DNA from: Bacteroidales bacterium
GTDB taxonomy: Bacteria; Bacteroidota; Bacteroidia; Bacteroidales; P3
DNA: 59,117 bases
Assembly: GCA_017561155.1 (NCBI GenBank)
Contig: JAFZDP010000070.1
Location: 1-59,117 of the forward strand
Reading direction: 5' to 3'
Part shown: piece by piece, positions 12,011 through 21,475 of the stretch
How the letters are laid out: each line of letters opens with the position of its first letter
How positions within the stretch are numbered: the first letter of the stretch is position 1
The notes under the pieces: generated by a model
What the model was told of the DNA's origin: nothing
The model's input: only the letters and a program-made list of their open reading frames with translations
Database searches by the model: none
Made by a program: the position numbers and the translations under genes

Positions 12011-12556
12011 CTACTCTTTCTCTACTTGACCGAAATTTAATTCCAAAGGAGTTTTACGTCCGAAAATCTTAACCATAACGACTAATTTTTTCTTCTCGAT
12101 ATTAACTTCCTCTATTATTCCGCTAAAACTATTGAATGGACCATCAATAACTTTTACTGATTCCCCTACAATAAACGGATCACTCATACCTTCGCCAACT
12201 TCGATCATTTCGTCGATATTACCTAACAAACGATTAACCTCAGATTGACGCATAGGAGAAGGACTTCCATCTCGTTCTCGTATAAAATCAATAACATTAG
12301 GAATATTTTGAATAGTATGCACTATTTCCCCAGCCAAAGCAGCCTCTATCATAACATAACCTGGAAAATAGTTTCTTTCTTTTACGACTTTTTTTCCATT
12401 ACGAATAGAATAAACTTTCTCTGTGGGAACTAATACTTGCGAAACATACTCTTGTAAACCTAATTTAGATATTTCATTCAAAATATACTCCTTAGCTTTA
12501 TTTTCTTTTCCGCTAATTGCCTTTAATACATACCATTTTTTTACTAATTCACTCAT
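12011..12556 (-). CDS. nusG: Transcription termination/antitermination factor NusG
   Basis: NusG (181 residues) binds the polymerase clamp through its NGN domain (about residues 5-110, starting [20 protein letters not shown]) and contacts Rho or S10 through the C-terminal KOW domain ([21 protein letters not shown], about 128-150). It sits in its conserved place between secE and rplK. This is the housekeeping copy. No UpxY-type specialised NusG paralogue, which often drives capsule loci in this order, is present in the window. Confidence 0.97.
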   Translation of the reverse strand: MSELVKKWYVLKAISGKENKAKEYILNEISKLGLQEYVSQVLVPTEKVYSIRNGKKVVKERNYFPGYVMIEAALAGEIVHTIQNIPNVIDFIRERDGSPSPMRQSEVNRLLGNIDEMIEVGEGMSDPFIVGESVKVIDGPFNSFSGIIEEVNIEKKKLVVMVKIFGRKTPLELNFGQVEKE

Positions 12557-12698
12557 GTCCTCGACTTGAAAAAATTACAGTAATTATCTATACTAAAAAT
12601 AACTCAAAAAAATAGTTTCACCTCACTGCCTCAATAAACGGTCGTTTATCGATATTGGGAAGCAAGACAATGAAGCCTTTCATTTTTCAGAAATCCTA

Positions 12699-12914
12699 TT
12701 ATTTGAATATTTCATAAAAGTATCCTAAGATGCCTTTCCACCCTAAATTTTGTGCTCCAAACACGAAATCCATTAAGAACACTATTATTGCGAAAATCAA
12801 AGCGGCTACAGCAACAACTATAGCACTACTTTGGAGTTCTTGCATTGACGGCCATGAAACCTTGTTAACAAGTTCTTCATAGCTTGATTTTATGTAATTA
12901 GTTACTCTTGACAT
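12699..12914 (-). CDS. secE: Preprotein translocase subunit SecE
   Basis: SecE is the small essential partner of SecY in the inner-membrane translocon. The 71-residue protein starts at ATG 12914 (MSRVTNYIKSSYEEL), has the conserved amphipathic NKVSWPSMQELQ segment, and one membrane segment (about residues 33-55). A longer frame upstream reads into tRNA-Trp and is not used. Confidence 0.95.
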   Translation of the reverse strand: MSRVTNYIKSSYEELVNKVSWPSMQELQSSAIVVAVAALIFAIIVFLMDFVFGAQNLGWKGILGYFYEIFK

Positions 12915-12932
12915 CGTTATTATTTTAATTTG

Positions 12933-13003
12933 CAGGGGCAGAGAGATTCGAACTCCCATCAATGGTTTTGGAGACCACTATTCTGCCCTTAAACTATGCC
13001 CCT
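12933..13003 (-). tRNA. tRNA-Trp (CCA anticodon)
   Basis: The minus strand folds as a cloverleaf with acceptor AGGGGCA/TGCCCCT, an anticodon loop CTCCAAA giving CCA, a GGTTCGAATC-like T arm, and G as discriminator base. It lies between tuf and secE, its standard location in Bacteroidota. CCA is not encoded. Confidence 0.97.
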
Positions 13004-13006
13004 GGA

Positions 13007-13032
13007 TTAAGGCAAGATTTCTCTTGCCTTAA
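13007..13032 (-). other. Hairpin between tuf and tRNA-Trp
   Basis: A perfect 11-bp stem (TTAAGGCAAGA/TCTTGCCTTAA, loop of four) lies between the tuf stop and the 5' end of tRNA-Trp. There is no T tract after it on the minus strand. It is therefore more likely an RNA-processing or stability element than a terminator. Confidence 0.6.
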
Positions 13033-13049
13033 CAATATCTCATATCTTA

Positions 13050-14237
13050 TTATTCGATAATTTTAGTTACCTGACCAGAACCTACAGTTCTACCACCTTC
13101 ACGGATAGCGAAACGCAAGTTTTCGTTCAATGCGATTTCAGAAATCAATTCAACATTAATTGTTAAGTTGTCTCCTGGCATTACCATTTCGCGTCCTTCT
13201 GGTAAAGTGATTTCACCTGTAACGTCAGTTGTTCTGAAATAGAATTGAGGACGATATCTGTTTCCGAATGGAGTGTGACGTCCACCTTCTTCTTTCTTCA
13301 ATACGTATACTGTAGCTTCGAATTTCTTGTGAGGATGAACCGAACCTGGTTTAGCGATAACCATACCACGACGGATTTCATCTTTATCAATACCGCGAAG
13401 CAACAAACCTACGTTATCTCCAGCTTCACCTGTATCAAGTATTTTGCGGAACATTTCAACACCTGTAACAACAGATTTCAATTTTTCAGCTCCCATACCG
13501 ATGATATCAACAGGATCAGAAGTGTGGATAACACCTGTTTCAATACGTCCTGTAGCAACAGTACCACGACCTGTAATTGAGAATACGTCTTCGATAGGCA
13601 TCAAGAAATCTTTATCGATATCACGTGGAGGAAGAGGAATCCAGTTATCAACAGCATCCATCAAATCTTCTACGTTTTTAATACCACTAGCTTCTCCGTT
13701 CAAACCAGCCAAAGCCGATCCACGAATAACTGGAGTGTTGTCTCCATCATATTCATAAGAAGAAAGCAAATCACGAACTTCCATTTCTACAAGGTCTAAC
13801 AATTCAGGATCGTCAACCAAGTCACATTTGTTCATGAAAACAACGATTCTTGGAACACCTACTTGGCGAGCCAAAAGGATGTGTTCACGAGTTTGAGGCA
13901 TAGGACCATCAGTTGCAGCAACAACTAAGATAGCACCGTCCATTTGAGCAGCACCGGTAACCATGTTCTTAACGTAGTCAGCGTGACCAGGACAGTCAAC
14001 GTGTGCGTAGTGACGGTTTTCAGTTTGATACTCAACGTGAGCAGTGTTAATAGTAATACCTCTTTCTTTTTCTTCTGGAGCAGAGTCGATAGAATCAAAA
14101 TCTTTTGCTTCAGACAAACCCTTTTCAGCCAATACTTTTGTAATAGCAGTGGTCAAAGTAGTTTTACCGTGGTCAACGTGACCGATTGTACCAATGTTTA
14201 CGTGTGGTTTGGAACGGTCGAATTTTTCTTTTGCCAT
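13050..14237 (-). CDS. tuf: Elongation factor Tu
   Basis: EF-Tu (395 residues) delivers aminoacyl-tRNA to the ribosome as a GTP complex. The P loop GHVDHGKT (about residues 19-26), DCPGHADY (about 81-88) and NKCDLVD (about 136-142) GTP-binding motifs are present, followed by domains 2 and 3 ending in [15 protein letters not shown]. It is transcribed after four tRNA genes and before tRNA-Trp. Confidence 0.99.
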   Translation of the reverse strand: MAKEKFDRSKPHVNIGTIGHVDHGKTTLTTAITKVLAEKGLSEAKDFDSIDSAPEEKERGITINTAHVEYQTENRHYAHVDCPGHADYVKNMVTGAAQMDGAILVVAATDGPMPQTREHILLARQVGVPRIVVFMNKCDLVDDPELLDLVEMEVRDLLSSYEYDGDNTPVIRGSALAGLNGEASGIKNVEDLMDAVDNWIPLPPRDIDKDFLMPIEDVFSITGRGTVATGRIETGVIHTSDPVDIIGMGAEKLKSVVTGVEMFRKILDTGEAGDNVGLLLRGIDKDEIRRGMVIAKPGSVHPHKKFEATVYVLKKEEGGRHTPFGNRYRPQFYFRTTDVTGEITLPEGREMVMPGDNLTINVELISEIALNENLRFAIREGGRTVGSGQVTKIIE

Positions 14238-14374
14238 TGTATTTCTGTATTAAAATGTTTATAAATATATTCTGTTTTTAAAAACCTTACAACACCATAC
14301 CCATTTAAAGAAAACTAGGTACACTACCCCAATCTTCTTTCATCGTACTTTGCTGCTGCAAAAGTTTCTTTTCG

Positions 14375-14446
<72 letters not shown>

Positions 14447-14515
14447 TTTTGCTTAGCAAAAAAAACGAACGAAAAGATCACCTATCCCCCGTCCGTACTT
14501 CAGTAGCTTCTCTCG

Positions 14516-14588
14516 AGCGGAAGACGGGGCTCGAACCCGCCACCTATAGCTTGGAAGGCTATCGCTCTACCAAATGAGCTACTTCCGC
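14516..14588 (-). tRNA. tRNA-Gly (TCC anticodon)
   Basis: Acceptor GCGGAAG/CTTCCGC, D arm with AGCTCATTTGGTAGAGC, anticodon loop CTTCCAA giving TCC, and a T arm GGTTCGAGCC. Second from last in the four-tRNA cluster. Confidence 0.96.
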
Positions 14589-14600
14589 TTACTTTGTTTG

Positions 14601-14682
14601 TGGGGAAGGGTGGACTCGAACCACCGAACTCTTCCGAGGACAGATTTACAGTCTGTTGCAATTGCCGCTATGCGACTTCCCC
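14601..14682 (-). tRNA. tRNA-Tyr (GTA anticodon)
   Basis: A class II tRNA of 82 nt with a long variable arm. Acceptor GGGGAAG/CTTCCCC, anticodon loop CTGTAAA giving GTA, discriminator A. Confidence 0.96.
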
Positions 14683-14715
14683 ATTGCTCCTCAAACATTA
14701 TGTTTGAGGTTTGCG

Positions 14716-14789
14716 AGCCGATGGAGGGATTCGAACCCCCGACCCCGAGATTACAAATCACGTGCTCTGGCCAACTGAGCTACATCGGC
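14716..14789 (-). tRNA. tRNA-Thr (TGT anticodon)
   Basis: Acceptor GCCGATG/CATCGGC, anticodon loop TTTGTAA giving TGT. First gene of the transcript that starts near 14.83 kb. Confidence 0.96.
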
Positions 14790-14833
14790 ATTTATTCATT
14801 CTTTCAAACAACTCACTTACTTGTTTCGAGATG

Positions 14834-14864
14834 CAAAGATACAACATTTTTCTTACTCCACAAA
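14834..14864 (-). promoter_or_regulatory. Promoter of the tRNA-tuf-rpoBC transcript
   Basis: On the minus strand TTTG (14864-14861) is followed by exactly 19 bp and TATCTTTG (14841-14834), the Bacteroidota primary-sigma consensus TTTG-N19-TAnnTTTG. Transcription should start about 7 bp downstream, some 40 nt before the first tRNA-Thr. Confidence 0.85.
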
Positions 14865-14869
14865 CTTTT

Positions 14870-15617
14870 TTTTCATTTTTATTGAAACGTTTTTTATAAT
14901 ATACTTGTTTACAAAACTATATACTTAAAAAAATATTTTCTCTTTTCATTTAATTCGACCTATTTTAGTAGCAAAAATCTACATTTTACCTATCAAATTC
15001 CCGATTTTTCACCTCATTTCTGCTTTTTTTGTTCAATTTTCAAATAAAACAATGAAAATCAGAAACTAAAACTATAAACACAGCATTTAAAACCATAAAT
15101 GATACAAAATATTCCATAATGAAAACACAATATAATATGATCAAATATTGATTTATTTTGGCAATAAAAGAGATTTCGAACAATCAATATACCATCGACA
15201 ACGACAAAGACTATACCTTTTATCGCGATGGAAACTTTATTTTTATCGTATCTCTAAAGAGATTTATTTTTATCGTGATGTGGGTATCCCCTGCATCGTG
15301 ATATAGACAACAAAACATCACGATGAATTTTTCGCTACATCAGGATAGATTTTTCAATATTTCTCCTACAAAAAAACAAAACTTTGAAAAGAACAACTTT
15401 TAGAGAAGAATCATTCTACACACTTTAATGTATGTTTATATGTATTATGACAAGTTATCACAGTATTTGACAACCATTCTTTACTACTATTCTTCAGCTT
15501 CACAAAACTTATGTAACTTTGAAACAGCACCAATCAATCAGAAATATTATTCTGAAGAATATTGTTAGTTAATAAATTATGCCGGCATATTGACGTATAT
15601 AAATCTACTCAGCAAAA
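14870..15617. other. Gene-free interval with a 22-bp periodic array
   Basis: No credible coding frame is present between the tRNA promoter and the merR terminator. The notable content is a periodic repeat array at 15222-15360; the rest is AT-rich sequence without visible structure. Confidence 0.7.
15222..15360. repeat. 22-27 bp periodic intergenic array (ATCG(C/T)GAT core)
   Basis: The core ATC(G/A)nGAT starts at 15222, 15245, 15272, 15295, 15317 and 15339 (steps 23, 27, 23, 22, 22). The remainder of each unit is AT-rich and differs. ATCGTGATGT (15272) and ACATCACGAT (15315) also form a perfect inverted repeat. See the related arrays at 50.1, 53.7 and 59.1 kb. Confidence 0.6.
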
Positions 15618-15645
15618 CAAAATGTCTTCAATATTTTACATTTTG
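15618..15645 (-). terminator. Probable terminator of lptD-mazG-merR
   Basis: Arms CAAAATGT and ACATTTTG with a 12-nt loop lie just after the merR stop. On the minus strand a short T-rich stretch follows. The stem is AT-rich, so efficiency is uncertain. Confidence 0.5.
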
Positions 15646-15650
15646 CATTA

Positions 15651-15962
15651 CTATAACTCATCTTTCAATTCGACCAGAAAACGTCGTATTTCAGTCAATG
15701 TATCTATTATTTGAGTTTTTTCGTTTACATCATTTCTCTTCTTCAATTGTTCTTTTGCACCATCAAGTGTAAAACCACATTCCTTTGTGAAATAATATAT
15801 ACGCCTCAATATTTCAATATCTTGCTTTGTATAACTTCTTGTTCCTTTTTTGTTTTTATATGGTTTTATACAGTCGAACTCTGTTTCCCAAAAACGCAAC
15901 AATGATTGAGATACACCCAACATATTTGCCACTTCACTTATGCTAAAATATATTTTTTCCAT
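15651..15962 (-). CDS. MerR-family transcriptional regulator
   Basis: This 103-residue protein begins with a MerR-type winged helix (YFSISEVANMLGVSQSLLRFWETEF, residues 5-29), followed by a recognition wing (KNKKGTRSYTKQDIEILRRIYYF) and a short coiled-coil tail. It lacks a ligand-binding domain or metal-site Cys residues. Short MerR proteins of this kind are common in Bacteroidota and usually lack known signals. It lies 13 bp after the MazG-like gene and closes the lptD operon; the target is unknown. Confidence 0.9.
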   Translation of the reverse strand: MEKIYFSISEVANMLGVSQSLLRFWETEFDCIKPYKNKKGTRSYTKQDIEILRRIYYFTKECGFTLDGAKEQLKKRNDVNEKTQIIDTLTEIRRFLVELKDEL

Positions 15963-15975
15963 ATCTATTCTGCTA

Positions 15976-16302
15976 TTATTTTAATTTAGAATTTTCCAAA
16001 TGTCGACGACAATCTCTTTCTGTTTTCTTCTTTATATTGTTTTCTAAAGCTTCTGTCAGATTTATCCCTGTTTGGTTTGCTATACAAATAAGCACCCATA
16101 AAACATCGGCAAGTTCATCTGCCAGTTGTTTCGATGCATCGGTTGTTTTGGAAGACTGCTCTCCGTAGGTTCGTGCCATTATTCGAGCTACCTCTCCAAC
16201 CTCTTCCGTCAGAATTGCCATATTGGTAAGTTCGTTAAAATAACGAACACCATACTGCTTTATCCACTTATCTACTATATCTTGAGCTTCTTTTATTGTC
16301 AT
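15976..16302 (-). CDS. MazG-like nucleotide pyrophosphohydrolase
   Basis: The 108-residue protein has the all-alpha NTP pyrophosphohydrolase signature: EEVGEVAR (about residues 33-40) and, about 28 residues later, ELADVLWVL, giving the EExxE plus ExxD metal-binding set. Such enzymes hydrolyse non-canonical or excess NTPs or dNTPs to NMP and pyrophosphate. A single-domain form is expected for the MazG-like/dCTPase branch rather than full MazG. It begins one base after the lptD stop codon and is surely co-translated or co-transcribed with it. Confidence 0.88.
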   Translation of the reverse strand: MTIKEAQDIVDKWIKQYGVRYFNELTNMAILTEEVGEVARIMARTYGEQSSKTTDASKQLADELADVLWVLICIANQTGINLTEALENNIKKKTERDCRRHLENSKLK

Positions 16303-16303
16303 A

Positions 16304-19045
16304 CTATTCCAAAATATAATTTTGATTATCTTGGTAACTATTACGCATATTATACTTCAAATCTTGCAACATACCTGCTTTTACATTGATTGTAAAGTTC
16401 CAACTTTTGTAATACCCAAACGGCACCCAATTAAATCTCATTTCCCAACAATGTAAATCTCTATATATATCTATCGAAGTATATGACATCTTCTTTGTTT
16501 CGAAATCAAATCCGGTAGTAAAAGCTATTTTCCAATTCTTTGTCAAATTCAAATCGCCTCTTACCGACACAGTTTGTACTACATCGGTTTCATAACCCAT
16601 CAACATAGCATAATACTGACTTATGAAACTCAAAGTATATGCCACAGAAAGATTCCACGGAACAGAAAAATCTACCACACTACCCAACATTTGGTTAGGA
16701 TTATTGAACGGACTTTGCAACATTGCTTCAGTAGGAATAGCAGATTGCTCTGTCTTAGCATCAGCATTATCCTTAAATGTGTTAGAGTTCAACGTCCAAT
16801 TCAACTGCATATTCCATTGAGAATTTTTTCGTTTAAACAGTCTATTTTCTTTTTCCCATAAGAACTGATTGGTCATATTTCCCTCGTCATCTAATACATA
16901 CGGAATGAAATAACCACTATAATTTACAACTAAACTTTTAAACAAGGTAGTTCTACCCGTCACAGTTAGCGACGACCAATTTAGAGAATCCTTTGCCATA
17001 TCATAAGACATTCCCAACGTTAAGTCTTCTATAAGTATTATCTTTCTTGTATCCGAAAGTGTGTCGTTTTTCGATGCAACTTTCATTTCCAGATTATTGC
17101 TGATACTAAATCCGACATTACCTGTTTTTCCATAAGACGGTCCACCATACAAACTTTGTTCGAATATGGAATATCGTTGTTCCATACCTAAAGTATCTGT
17201 GTAGCTTTGCCAGAAACCTAAATTTGGATTACCAAAATCCGGTCTAAAATTGAACGATAACGATGGCTTCACTACATGTCTTATTGCTTTGACAAACCCT
17301 TTTTTGAAATTGAACATACCATACAATCTCGTATTTAAGGTTGAATTGAAAGTAGCATCTCTATTAGCTCTGAATCCTGTTACTGTATCTACTACGGGAG
17401 TATTTGTTATAGGATCCAACTCTTTGCGTATCGTACTCCAATGCCATCTTTCATTGTAAGTTATTTTATTGGTCCAATTGAAATATTTCAACACTTTTAC
17501 AGAACTAGAGATTGGCACACTATGAGATATTCCATTTTTCATAGCCTTAAAAACATCAGCAGTAAGCAATAGCGAGTCGAAAGTAGCAATATTATTAGAT
17601 GCATTCATAATATAAGACATACTGATATTTTCGTACCATTTGTAGCTGCCTTTTGGATTCTTTCTGCGGAAAGGATAGAACTGAGACGAACTTAATGATA
17701 TAGAAGGTAATTTAAGTTCAATCAATCTAGTGTTTATGTTATACGACTCGCCAAGATTTGCAGAAAAATTAAAATAACTACCTAATGTTGTAGAGTATGC
17801 TATACTTGAATTTGTTGTACTATTGAAATAGTCGTTCGTGTTTGATGTCCATTTAGAATAGTTTCTACTTACCAAGTTTACATTTGCCGAAAATCTACTA
17901 TTAGGGTTTGCTTTAGGATCTTGTTGGTGATTCCACGCCAATTTAAAATCTCCAAACTCACTATACGAGTCGGTTTCTTTTATCCCCAATTTAGTTCTTT
18001 CATATCTCAAATCTAACGAGCCTTTGTATTTATAACGTTTATAGTAGTTTGATTTAGGATTAATTGCCCAACTCAAATTTGTATATATATCACCGGCCAA
18101 CAAAAGATCCACATAATCATTTATTGCAAAATAGTAGCCACCACCACGCAAATAAAAACCTCTGTTATTAGCCCAACCATACGAAGGAATTATCACTCCC
18201 GATGTTCGCCCCTTGGTGAACGGGAAAAAAGCAAACGGAAGGACTAATGGTGTAGGCACATCACTAATACTCAAATATGCCGGACCTGTAACTATTTTGT
18301 CGTTGGTGATAAGTTTGGATTTAGAAAATTCTATAGCAAAATGCGGCTCTGCGTGATTACAAGTGGTAAATCTTCCACTGTTAAGATACATTACAGAGTC
18401 GTTCATCTTTTTCACTTTATCGCCGTGCAAGAAACCATCCCCTTCTTGGGTTATAACTCCCGTAATTATCCCTTTCTGGGTGTTTATGTTATATACAATC
18501 TTGTTGGCATTATACTCCGACTCGCCCTGTTTGAAAATAGGTTTACCCTTTATTCTTCCGGATGTATCCGGAGCACCTTGTGCATATAATATCTGCTTGT
18601 CAAAATCGACAAAAATATCATCTGCTTTCAGATTCAAATCTTGATAATCGACACTACCATTGTTATAAATAAAAGCCTTTTTAGTGTTTGGTTCTACTAC
18701 TATTGAATCTTTAGCTTTATATTTTATAACATCTGTTATGGCATTCTTAGACAATTTCAATTCTGCCAATGTATCTGCTTTTCCAAATTCAACAACAGAA
18801 TCTTCAATTCCATTTTTATTACCAACCACGGTATCGATTACATTTCTCTTTTTTTCGACAAAAAAAGACTTCACACCAACCGAATCTCGAACAATTTGTG
18901 AACCTTTCTTTTGTTGAAAACTTTTCTTCACTTTTGCAGAATCCTGTTCGGTTTTATTCGCCACTAATACACAATAAGATACCTTCGCCGACAGCATAGT
19001 TGGTATCAGCATAAGTGCCATTATTATTAGGACTTTCCGGGTCAA
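16304..19045 (-). CDS. lptD: LPS-assembly outer membrane protein LptD-like (OstA)
   Basis: LptD inserts lipopolysaccharide into the outer leaflet. The protein (about 913 residues) has an N-terminal signal peptide, an LptA/OstA-type beta-jellyroll (DIFVDFDKQILYAQGAP through FTTCNHAEPHFAIEFSKSKLI), the conserved PLVLPFAFFPFTKGRTSGVIIPSYG turn, and a long C-terminal beta-barrel ending in YILE. The start is uncertain: the in-frame ATG at 19189 would overlap the divergent amidase gene. TTG at 19045 gives MTRKVLIIMALMLIPTMLSA, a proper signal peptide; ATG at 19021 is the conservative choice but lacks the basic n-region. Confidence 0.88.
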   Translation of the reverse strand: MTRKVLIIMALMLIPTMLSAKVSYCVLVANKTEQDSAKVKKSFQQKKGSQIVRDSVGVKSFFVEKKRNVIDTVVGNKNGIEDSVVEFGKADTLAELKLSKNAITDVIKYKAKDSIVVEPNTKKAFIYNNGSVDYQDLNLKADDIFVDFDKQILYAQGAPDTSGRIKGKPIFKQGESEYNANKIVYNINTQKGIITGVITQEGDGFLHGDKVKKMNDSVMYLNSGRFTTCNHAEPHFAIEFSKSKLITNDKIVTGPAYLSISDVPTPLVLPFAFFPFTKGRTSGVIIPSYGWANNRGFYLRGGGYYFAINDYVDLLLAGDIYTNLSWAINPKSNYYKRYKYKGSLDLRYERTKLGIKETDSYSEFGDFKLAWNHQQDPKANPNSRFSANVNLVSRNYSKWTSNTNDYFNSTTNSSIAYSTTLGSYFNFSANLGESYNINTRLIELKLPSISLSSSQFYPFRRKNPKGSYKWYENISMSYIMNASNNIATFDSLLLTADVFKAMKNGISHSVPISSSVKVLKYFNWTNKITYNERWHWSTIRKELDPITNTPVVDTVTGFRANRDATFNSTLNTRLYGMFNFKKGFVKAIRHVVKPSLSFNFRPDFGNPNLGFWQSYTDTLGMEQRYSIFEQSLYGGPSYGKTGNVGFSISNNLEMKVASKNDTLSDTRKIILIEDLTLGMSYDMAKDSLNWSSLTVTGRTTLFKSLVVNYSGYFIPYVLDDEGNMTNQFLWEKENRLFKRKNSQWNMQLNWTLNSNTFKDNADAKTEQSAIPTEAMLQSPFNNPNQMLGSVVDFSVPWNLSVAYTLSFISQYYAMLMGYETDVVQTVSVRGDLNLTKNWKIAFTTGFDFETKKMSYTSIDIYRDLHCWEMRFNWVPFGYYKSWNFTINVKAGMLQDLKYNMRNSYQDNQNYILE

Positions 19046-19068
19046 TATGTACTTTATAAATCGTTTCG

Positions 19069-19101
19069 TTTGCAATATATAAAAATTAAAATGTATCTTT
19101 G
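19069..19101 (+). promoter_or_regulatory. Promoter of the amidase gene
   Basis: TTTG (19069-19072), 21 bp, then TATCTTTG (19094-19101); the spacing is 2 bp longer than the best value. Start would lie about 60 nt before the amidase ATG. On the opposite strand TATTTTTG (19121-19114) may serve lptD, but its -33 box is not recognisable. Confidence 0.6.
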
Positions 19102-19167
19102 CATTTGAATTTGCAAAAATATGATTATTATCGCAATTTTCTAAATAAAAAATATATTTTACTGAAT

Positions 19168-20463
19168 ATGAAACGAATAATATTTGCATTTATTGCCATT
19201 TTTCTACTAGAAGGAAGTGTTTTTTCGCAAAAAAAAGAGCTTGGAAAAGTAAAAATTGTAATGATTGACCCCGGACATGGGGGTAAAAAACCCGGTGCCA
19301 TCGGAAAAAAATCTAAAGAAAAAGATATTACATTATCTGTAGCCCTAAAATTGGGAGAAATCATAAAAGAAAACTTCAAAGATGTGATAGTACTCTACAC
19401 TCGTGAAACAGATGTGGATATTGACTTGGCAGAACGTGCACAAATGGCAAATAGAGCCAAAGCAGACTTGTTCATCTCTATTCACGCCAACTCTCACAAA
19501 AAAACAGAACCTTCGGGAACAGAAACATTTGTGATGGGTCTTTCTACAAGCAAAGCCAATATGGAAGTTGCTCGCATCGAAAATGCAGATATATTGTTGG
19601 AAGCTGATTACAAAAACAATTCTGAATATCAAGGTTTCGACCCTAATGCTCCGGAAAGTTATATTATGTTCACATTGTATCAAAACGCTTTCTTGGAAAA
19701 AAGTTTAAACTTTGCAGAATACATTCAAAAAGAATATCGTTCTAGAATTAAAACCATCGACAGAGGCGTGAAACAAGGAGAATTGTTCGTTTTATACAAA
19801 ACATCTATGCCTGCCGTACTTACCGAAATAGGTTTTATCAGCAACGCAAAAGAAGAAGAATATATGATGTCTGAAGAGGGACAAAACGAATACGTTTATT
19901 GTATAGCTTCGGCATTTGCACAATACAAAGCCTACGAAGAGAATACTCCTGTGGTAGAAATACCTGCACCTAAAAGACAAAAGAAACCAATTGCATCTCA
20001 ATCTGAAACCACAAAACCAAAAACTAACAACACTACAGAAAAAACAACTCAAGAAAAACTTGACGTTAAAGTGACAATAATAGATTCGACAAATGATGCA
20101 GAAAAAAATAATGCTTCTGAAAATGTAGCAAAGACAGAAAATGTCGACAAAAATAAAACTACCGAAAATACAAACACAACAACACAAAAAGATGTTATTG
20201 AATATAGAGTACAATTTTTGGTAGCTAAAAATAAACTTCCTGATAGCGACCCTGCACTTAAAGGTGTTTCGGGATACGACACATACGAACAAGACGGAAC
20301 AATAAGATATACAAAAGGAAGAGAAACAAACATTGAAGATGCAAAAAGAATAGCAAAAGAATTAAAAGACTTAGGCTTTAAAGATGCGTTCATAGTGACA
20401 TTCTACCAAGGAAAAAGAATATCAGGCTATGAAGCAAAAAAAATAATTGATTCACAAAAATAA
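19168..20463 (+). CDS. N-acetylmuramoyl-L-alanine amidase with SPOR domain
   Basis: A secreted cell-wall hydrolase of 431 residues. After a signal peptide (MKRIIFAFIAIFLLEGSVFS) comes an Amidase_3 domain (about residues 28-250) with zinc ligands in DPGHGG, the Glu in YTRETD and the His of SIHANSH. A low-complexity Lys/Thr/Asn-rich linker (about 275-345) leads to a SPOR-like domain (YRVQFLVA...DAFIVTFYQGKRIS), which binds denuded septal peptidoglycan. The start at 19168 was chosen for the signal peptide; a longer frame from 19099 adds a non-signal extension that overlaps the promoter. Followed by an MCE gene 52 bp downstream. Confidence 0.93.
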   Translation: MKRIIFAFIAIFLLEGSVFSQKKELGKVKIVMIDPGHGGKKPGAIGKKSKEKDITLSVALKLGEIIKENFKDVIVLYTRETDVDIDLAERAQMANRAKADLFISIHANSHKKTEPSGTETFVMGLSTSKANMEVARIENADILLEADYKNNSEYQGFDPNAPESYIMFTLYQNAFLEKSLNFAEYIQKEYRSRIKTIDRGVKQGELFVLYKTSMPAVLTEIGFISNAKEEEYMMSEEGQNEYVYCIASAFAQYKAYEENTPVVEIPAPKRQKKPIASQSETTKPKTNNTTEKTTQEKLDVKVTIIDSTNDAEKNNASENVAKTENVDKNKTTENTNTTTQKDVIEYRVQFLVAKNKLPDSDPALKGVSGYDTYEQDGTIRYTKGRETNIEDAKRIAKELKDLGFKDAFIVTFYQGKRISGYEAKKIIDSQK

Positions 20464-20468
20464 AAATA

Positions 20469-20498
20469 GTATGTAGACGTTTACTTACGTCTGCATAC
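20469..20498 (+). other. Hairpin between the amidase and MCE genes
   Basis: GTATGTAGACGT and ACGTCTGCATAC form a 12-bp stem with one G-U pair and a 6-nt loop. No T tract follows, so it may tune expression between the two genes rather than terminate. Confidence 0.5.
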
Positions 20499-20515
20499 AA
20501 TCAAAACAAACCATA

Positions 20516-21463
20516 ATGAAAATAAAAACAGAAACAAAAATTGGAATTGTAGGAGTATTAACCATTGCGATATTGGTATGGGGTATAAATTTTTTGAAAG
20601 GTAAAAATCTATTCAGCAAATACAATACGTACTATGCGAAGTATACCGATATAAATGGATTATTACCTACTAGTTATGTTTTTATAAATGGTATGAAAGT
20701 TGGAAAAGTAACCAACATAACATATATGGATTCTCAGATGAAGAATTTCTTGGTTAGCTTTGATATTCCTGCCAACATAAAGATACCATCAAACTCTATA
20801 GCAGAAGTATATAATTCTGATATTTTGGGTTCGAAAGCTATGCGAATCATTATTGGGAACTCTCCAACTGAACTATCCGGAAACGATACCTTGTTATCCC
20901 AATCAGAAAGTTCTATGTTTTCCGAAATAGGCAAAATGCTCACCCCATATACCGACAAAGTTGAAAATATTATCTCCAACTTAGATTCGGTTGTAATTTC
21001 GGTGAACGAAATTTTAGACAAAAATTCACAACAAGAAATCAAATCGATGATAGTGAATGTAAATCAACTATCGGCAAATTTGGCATCACTATCAAGCAAT
21101 CTTGACAATATAACCAGTCAAGAAAAAGAGAAGATACACCTAATAGTAGAAAACGTAGAAAAACTGTCTAAAACATTCAAAGAAAACGACGATAAGTTGG
21201 CTTCGATAATAGATAACATTGCCAATATAAGCGATACATTGGCTCATTCTAACATATCTTCTACCATGAATGATATAAACAACTCGTTGGCATCGCTTTC
21301 TAGCACGCTGAACAAGATAAATGTTGGAAAAGGCAATTTGGGATTATTGGTCAACGACGACAACCTTTACAAAAATCTTGAACGCTCTACCCAAAATTTA
21401 GACTCGTTGATAAACGACATCAAAACCAATCCAAAACGATACTTAAATATATCAATATTTTAA
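20516..21463 (+). CDS. mlaD: MlaD/MCE family lipid-transport protein
   Basis: The 315-residue protein has one N-terminal membrane anchor (IGIVGVLTIAILVWGINFL, about residues 9-27) and an MCE domain (about 37-115) with YTDINGLLPTSYVFINGMKVGKV. A long helical, coiled-coil-prone C-terminal part (about 140-300) follows. MCE proteins form periplasmic hexameric channels for phospholipid traffic between membranes. In classical Mla systems MlaD works with MlaE and an MlaF ATPase. Here the next gene is an ABC ATPase of GldA type and no mlaE is in view, so the partner transporter probably lies elsewhere. Confidence 0.9.
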   Translation: MKIKTETKIGIVGVLTIAILVWGINFLKGKNLFSKYNTYYAKYTDINGLLPTSYVFINGMKVGKVTNITYMDSQMKNFLVSFDIPANIKIPSNSIAEVYNSDILGSKAMRIIIGNSPTELSGNDTLLSQSESSMFSEIGKMLTPYTDKVENIISNLDSVVISVNEILDKNSQQEIKSMIVNVNQLSANLASLSSNLDNITSQEKEKIHLIVENVEKLSKTFKENDDKLASIIDNIANISDTLAHSNISSTMNDINNSLASLSSTLNKINVGKGNLGLLVNDDNLYKNLERSTQNLDSLINDIKTNPKRYLNISIF

Positions 21464-21475
21464 TTTCAAAATTCT

